A stretch of 64,000 nucleotides of DNA. It comes from Nonlabens dokdonensis DSW-6. GTDB taxonomy: Bacteria; Bacteroidota; Bacteroidia; Flavobacteriales; Flavobacteriaceae. Numbering within the stretch: the stretch's first letter is position 1; every line of letters begins with the position of its first letter. Made by a program: the position numbers and the translations under genes. Of this stretch, positions 60,629 to 64,000 are shown one piece after another. The notes beneath the pieces were generated by a model, which saw only the letters and a list, made by a program, of their open reading frames with translations, was not told the origin of the DNA and ran no database searches. The DNA is taken from positions 1,736,001 to 1,800,000 of the forward strand of contig NC_020156.1 of the NCBI RefSeq assembly GCF_000332115.1, written 5' to 3'.

Positions 60629-60745
60629 TTACATAATGTATCTCTTTGGGTTGAGTAAATCTTCTCCATTCAAATCTGCTTGTGATAAAACCGGCAGGAG
60701 AAGTATGCTTTTATGATTAATGGGTTGTATATATAAATAGTTCAT
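60629..60745 (-). CDS. Candidate 38-codon leader ORF upstream of the tRNA array
   Basis: Begins ATG (60745) and ends TAA (60629-60631). The peptide starts MNYLYIQPINHK, has a Leu/Ile/Val-rich middle (SILLLPVLSQ) and ends NPKRYIM. Eight of its 38 residues are Leu. It follows the putative array promoter and precedes the terminator-like hairpin. No family known; it could also be an untranslated leader. Confidence 0.4.
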   Translation of the reverse strand: MNYLYIQPINHKSILLLPVLSQADLNGEDLLNPKRYIM

Positions 60746-60775
60746 AACTATAATTGTTTTGTTGTTTTGACGTTG

Positions 60776-60806
60776 CAAATATGAAAAGGATATTTTAATC
60801 TCACAA
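60776..60806 (-). promoter_or_regulatory. Putative promoter of the tRNA-array unit
   Basis: On the minus strand, TTG (60806-60804) is followed after 20 bases by CATATTTG (60783-60776), one base from the TAnnTTTG -7 box. The spacing is that of Bacteroidota promoters. Transcription would begin about 20-25 bases before the leader ORF. Confidence 0.5.
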
Positions 60807-61143
60807 GCAAAAATGATATTTAAATAATTGAAAATCAGTATTTTAAGTTTAAATTTAGCGTGTTGTTTACCTGTCCGCTTTCTTGCAGATATCCTAATAG
60901 TTTACAACTGGCTGTCTCTCAATTGTTTTTTGCTTATCACTTATTTTCTATGTTCAATTTATACAATCATATATTTTTTTATAAAATATTCAAGTTATTT
61001 CATTCAAAAAAATCAATAAGTATCCACTGATTATACCTCAAATCACTATGTGGTAATGAGCACATTGCATATTGCTCAAATCCTATAAGTTGCGTTAATG
61101 AAATCATTAGTTAATTTTTTATCGTTGTCGCAAAGCTAATACA

Positions 61144-61170
61144 TTACTACGCAATTTTATTGCGTAGTAA
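61144..61170. repeat. Inverted repeat TTACTACGCAAT/ATTGCGTAGTAA, copy B
   Basis: A perfect 12-bp stem around TTT. Arms contain the ACTACGCA motif also found at 58244-58267, on the other side of the array unit. Confidence 0.6.
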
Positions 61171-61225
61171 ATCAAATGCCATTAGCACATGACTATAAAT
61201 TTAAAAAGAAGCTGTTTTGTGATCT

Positions 61226-61241
61226 CGCTTTCGCGAAAGCG
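61226..61241 (-). repeat. Palindrome copy 20
   Basis: Between the array region and the 3' end of the helicase gene; flanked by GATCT on the left. Confidence 0.95.
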
Positions 61242-61330
61242 AACTAGTAACAACGATCCTTAATTTTAATAACTAGAAACTATAAAGCCGCATTTGAAAC
61301 TCTTTATTATCTATGCATTTCACTAGGTTT

Positions 61331-64000
61331 TTAAACCGGGCGATAACCTTTACGAGTCTTTACACCTATTAAACGCAATTCTTCTTTAAGCACAGATACT
61401 TGATCCTTTAACTCTTTCCTGCTTTGCTGAGGAGAATTTCCTATGCGTCCATAACGTGTGACGATATCAAAACCATCTACGGCTATTTCCCAAAACTTAT
61501 TACTGGAACCTTCGGTAAATTCATATCGTTTGAAAGTTAGATCGTTGTCAGAAGTCTCTTGTTTTTCAGTTTCTATGGTAGTAGAAGTAGTTTCTTCTAT
61601 TGTTTCGGTTTCTTTAATAGATGAGTTTTCAGATGTTTCTTCGGTTTCAATTGGTAATTCTGTTTCAAGTTCATTTTCGATTGCAGAGTCATTTCCTTCC
61701 TCTTTTCCTTCTAACTTTTGCATGATCTTTTCTATCACACGTTCTGGTTGTTCTAACCAGTCTTTACTGTAAACATGTTGCAATTTCCATCCAAATGCTG
61801 TTAAAACACGTGGTTTCTGGCAGTATTGTTCTAAAATGTCGTCAGTGCGGTAATGATTTGATCGATCTATTAAAATGGCTAGTACATAAGATGAAGAATG
61901 AGTTTGCCTTACAGCAAGGTCACATTTAAAATGGGATTGACCTACGGCTTCATCTATTTGATACCCTTTTTCTTTTAGCAAAGAGGTAATTTGTTGAATT
62001 ATAGGTAAACGCTTGATTTTTTTGTCCTGATCGTCGTCGTGCAAATGAAGGCTATCTAGAACAGAGTTTGCAGCAGCAAGTTTTCCATCAGATATGTATT
62101 GAGCGTATTTTAAAAAGCGCTTGAAGTAGTTAGCTCCTTCATTGTAATCGTTTTTAATATGTTCTGATTGAATAGAAGAAACGACTATCATGTTTTGTTT
62201 TGCTCTAGAGAAAATCACATTGAGTCTTTTCTCGCCACCACGTCTATTGATAGGCCCAAAATTCATAAACATTTTGCCCTTGTTATTAAAACCATAGCAA
62301 ATACTCATGATGATGATATCTCTTTCATCACCTTGGACATTTTCCAGATTTTTCACAAATAATCCTATAAACTGATCTTCTTCTGTTCGCTGAAATTCTT
62401 CTTCTAGCAATCTTCCAAAATGTGGATCTTCTAACGCAAGTTGCTCCAGCTCTTCTTCTATAACACTTTGCTGCGCCATAGAAAAAGCCACAATACCGAT
62501 ACTTTTTTTAATATCATTCAGTAAGAATGAATGTACTAGATTTGCGATATATGCGGCTTCATCTTTATTAGTACGTTTATGATATACAGCATTTTCTAAA
62601 TAATGAAAACTGATACTTCTGTTCAAAATATCTGTAGGATCGATTTCTTGATCGGGATCAATTACAGGAGGCAATGGATCAATTCCAGCATTAGGAATAC
62701 GACTGTCTGGAATAGTAAGTAGATTTCTTTTATAAAAAGCAGCATTACTGAAGCTGATTAAACTCTCCCGACGGCTACGGTAATGCCAGCCTAACATGAC
62801 AGAACTTAATTTACGAGCTCCTTGATTTAAAAGACTATCGGCGTCGAGATTGATACCAGTTCTTTCTTCTATTTCTTCTTCATCTTCTTCTTGATCTACA
62901 GCGTTTGAACTAAAAAAGTTAGTAGGTGGCATTTGCATCTCATCTCCTACAATAATGGTTTGATGGGTTCTAAATAGCGATGGCACGCCTTCTTCTACGG
63001 TTATTTGAGAAGCCTCGTCATAAATAACAACGTCAAAAATAGAAGTGTCGATAGGCATAGAATCACTTACACTTAGTGGACTCATTAACCATACAGGTTT
63101 TAATGTGGTCATAATATCCTGGGCATCTCCAGTTGCCAGTTCTCGTATGGATTTATAGCGCATACTCTTGCCAAACTCATTTTCTAAAATACGTCTAGAC
63201 GCATTGTAGTTTTTTTTGAGTTCTTTTTCTTCCTCTGTTAATTGGGCAGCAACTGATTCTGTAATGCGTACTTTATTAAGGAATTGATCTCTAATTTTAG
63301 AACGTATGTAATCTACATTAGAGTTGTAATAAGCATCTAGTAATGAACTTATTTTCTGCACAGAATTAGACAGTCTATCCTCGCTAGACTGAGAAAATAC
63401 AGGATCTTTTTCATATATTTCTTTCACTGACTTGAATGCGGTGTGAAATGCAATATCTTCTGTTTGCCAGTCTTTAACTCGCAAATTTTCTTGCATTGCA
63501 AGACTGGTTTCATGCAACTGTTTGATAAATGGAGTGAACAAGCCTAAGGTATGAACACTATTTTTTGCAGATTGCAACTTTTGATCAAATACTTCTAGTT
63601 CAGTATTCCCAAAATTGCAAAACAATTCCTCCAGCGCACTGTAAAGCGTATCAAACCTATTAGAAAAATTCAATAAAGATCGCACATAGCTGCTGTGATC
63701 GCCAGACAGCCATTTCTTGATAATAGCATCTGGCTCTCGTTGCTGTTCTTCAATCCAGGCAAAATCTATTAGGTAATCTGTAAGACCAAATCGTTGTGCA
63801 GCCTCATAACGCTGTTCTTCAAGTTCAGCAAGAGCAGTATATTCTTCATTTAATGTTTTAAGAACACTTCCTATTTCTGGTACAACTTGATGCGCCCCAA
63901 AATTATAAGCTCCTTTTACCTGCTTTTTAAGCTGGTACCAGCTGGGATTTAGAAATTTAAAGAAACTACCGTCTAGTTTGTTCCATTTTTCAAGAGCCGT
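61331..64000 (-). CDS. Large SF1 helicase with nuclease-like and WGR domains, C-terminal part
   Basis: The reading frame is open to the right edge (64000), so the N-terminus, probably with the Walker A motif, is outside; 889 residues are visible. Helicase motifs: IYDEASQITVEEG (Walker B), VGDEMQMPPTNFF (motif III), VQGDERDIIIMSICYG, and NVIFSRAKQNMIVVSS. After the motor comes a Vsr/MTES_1575-like fold (IDEAVGQSHFKCDLAV, then ILIDRSNHYRTDDILEQY). Its usual ExD glutamate appears to be replaced (AILID). A WGR-like domain (FWEIAVDGFDIVTRYGRIG) closes the protein. This plan resembles DUF4011-helicase-Vsr type defence proteins. An internal GTG at 63685 is not the start. Confidence 0.8.
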   Translation of the reverse strand, partial: TALEKWNKLDGSFFKFLNPSWYQLKKQVKGAYNFGAHQVVPEIGSVLKTLNEEYTALAELEEQRYEAAQRFGLTDYLIDFAWIEEQQREPDAIIKKWLSGDHSSYVRSLLNFSNRFDTLYSALEELFCNFGNTELEVFDQKLQSAKNSVHTLGLFTPFIKQLHETSLAMQENLRVKDWQTEDIAFHTAFKSVKEIYEKDPVFSQSSEDRLSNSVQKISSLLDAYYNSNVDYIRSKIRDQFLNKVRITESVAAQLTEEEKELKKNYNASRRILENEFGKSMRYKSIRELATGDAQDIMTTLKPVWLMSPLSVSDSMPIDTSIFDVVIYDEASQITVEEGVPSLFRTHQTIIVGDEMQMPPTNFFSSNAVDQEEDEEEIEERTGINLDADSLLNQGARKLSSVMLGWHYRSRRESLISFSNAAFYKRNLLTIPDSRIPNAGIDPLPPVIDPDQEIDPTDILNRSISFHYLENAVYHKRTNKDEAAYIANLVHSFLLNDIKKSIGIVAFSMAQQSVIEEELEQLALEDPHFGRLLEEEFQRTEEDQFIGLFVKNLENVQGDERDIIIMSICYGFNNKGKMFMNFGPINRRGGEKRLNVIFSRAKQNMIVVSSIQSEHIKNDYNEGANYFKRFLKYAQYISDGKLAAANSVLDSLHLHDDDQDKKIKRLPIIQQITSLLKEKGYQIDEAVGQSHFKCDLAVRQTHSSSYVLAILIDRSNHYRTDDILEQYCQKPRVLTAFGWKLQHVYSKDWLEQPERVIEKIMQKLEGKEEGNDSAIENELETELPIETEETSENSSIKETETIEETTSTTIETEKQETSDNDLTFKRYEFTEGSSNKFWEIAVDGFDIVTRYGRIGNSPQQSRKELKDQVSVLKEELRLIGVKTRKGYRPV

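Larger units (their letters stand above)
60746..61330. other. Long intergenic region upstream of the tRNA array and helicase gene
   Basis: A 585-bp stretch without a supported gene. It contains the array promoter (60776-60806), the inverted repeat at 61144-61170 and palindrome copy 20 (61226-61241). An ORF of 63 codons on the plus strand has no features of a gene. Confidence 0.6.

Noticed and set aside
60828..61019. 63-codon ORF on the plus strand in the long intergenic gap
   Set aside because: Very hydrophobic and AT-rich, no start signal and no neighbours on that strand.
63683..63685. GTG as start of the helicase gene
   Set aside because: The frame continues open to the window edge with helicase-like sequence, so it is an internal valine codon.

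Overview
The window (64 kb, low GC, no Shine-Dalgarno signals in front of most genes, several starts preceded by a TAnnTTTG-type -7 element) looks like a chromosomal segment of a marine flavobacterium (Bacteroidota, Flavobacteriaceae). Supporting this are the gene content (BamA followed by two OmpH/Skp proteins, FadL plus SGNH lipoprotein, DUF6089 protein, EI24 gene inside a heme operon, dimeric GlyRS) and the family style of the lipoproteins and beta-barrels. The species is not established here.

Layout: 1-2.4 kb is the protein quality unit clpX-clpP-tig (minus strand). 2.5-7.4 kb holds a holin-like membrane protein, an SGNH lipoprotein with a FadL porin, an alpha/beta hydrolase and pdxJ. 7.5-14.6 kb is a plus-strand envelope cluster: CBS protein, nadK, DUF6089, uppS, bamA, two ompH. 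14.7-19.6 kb has two histidine kinases, a SpoU methyltransferase and small proteins. 19.9-28.9 kb contains a bacilliredoxin, plsC, an acyl-ACP desaturase, recQ, recJ, lpxH and accessory genes. 29.2-35.9 kb is accessory: AlbA_2 protein, PPP-type phosphatase, SPFH-GYF fusion, macro domain, zinc-ribbon membrane protein and a gene with an in-frame stop. 36-39.4 kb is the heme unit hemD-hemE-EI24-hemF. 39.6-42.3 kb has a Crp-like regulator and yicC-gmk-nadD. 42.5-48.1 kb is a DtxR-regulator plus TroABCD-type metal ABC transporter. 48.1-57.6 kb is mixed (enoyl-CoA hydratase, comF, methyltransferase, glyS, cvpA, lipoprotein, exonuclease). 57.6-60.8 kb is an unusual RNA-rich region. 61.3 kb to the end is the C-terminal part of a large SF1 helicase with a nuclease-like and a WGR domain.

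Two signals stand out. First, the 16-bp palindrome CGCTTTCGCGAAAGCG occurs 20 times, about once per 3.2 kb, 13 times between genes and 7 times inside genes in different reading frames; two of the coding copies form the end of signal peptides. Second, 59.5-60.6 kb (minus strand) is a dense array of about eleven tRNA or tRNA-like genes, many abnormal: two Leu-anticodon tRNAs with 5-nt variable loops, a D-armless Glu-like gene, a Thr-like gene with a REP-like insertion, and a vestigial slot. It lies behind a promoter, a 38-codon leader ORF and a terminator-like hairpin, and ahead of a small basic protein, a YkuK-type RNase H-fold protein and another small gene. A 202-nt tRNA-like gene with an insertion in its anticodon domain lies nearby. 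This is the best candidate in the window for an undescribed system; its function is inference only.
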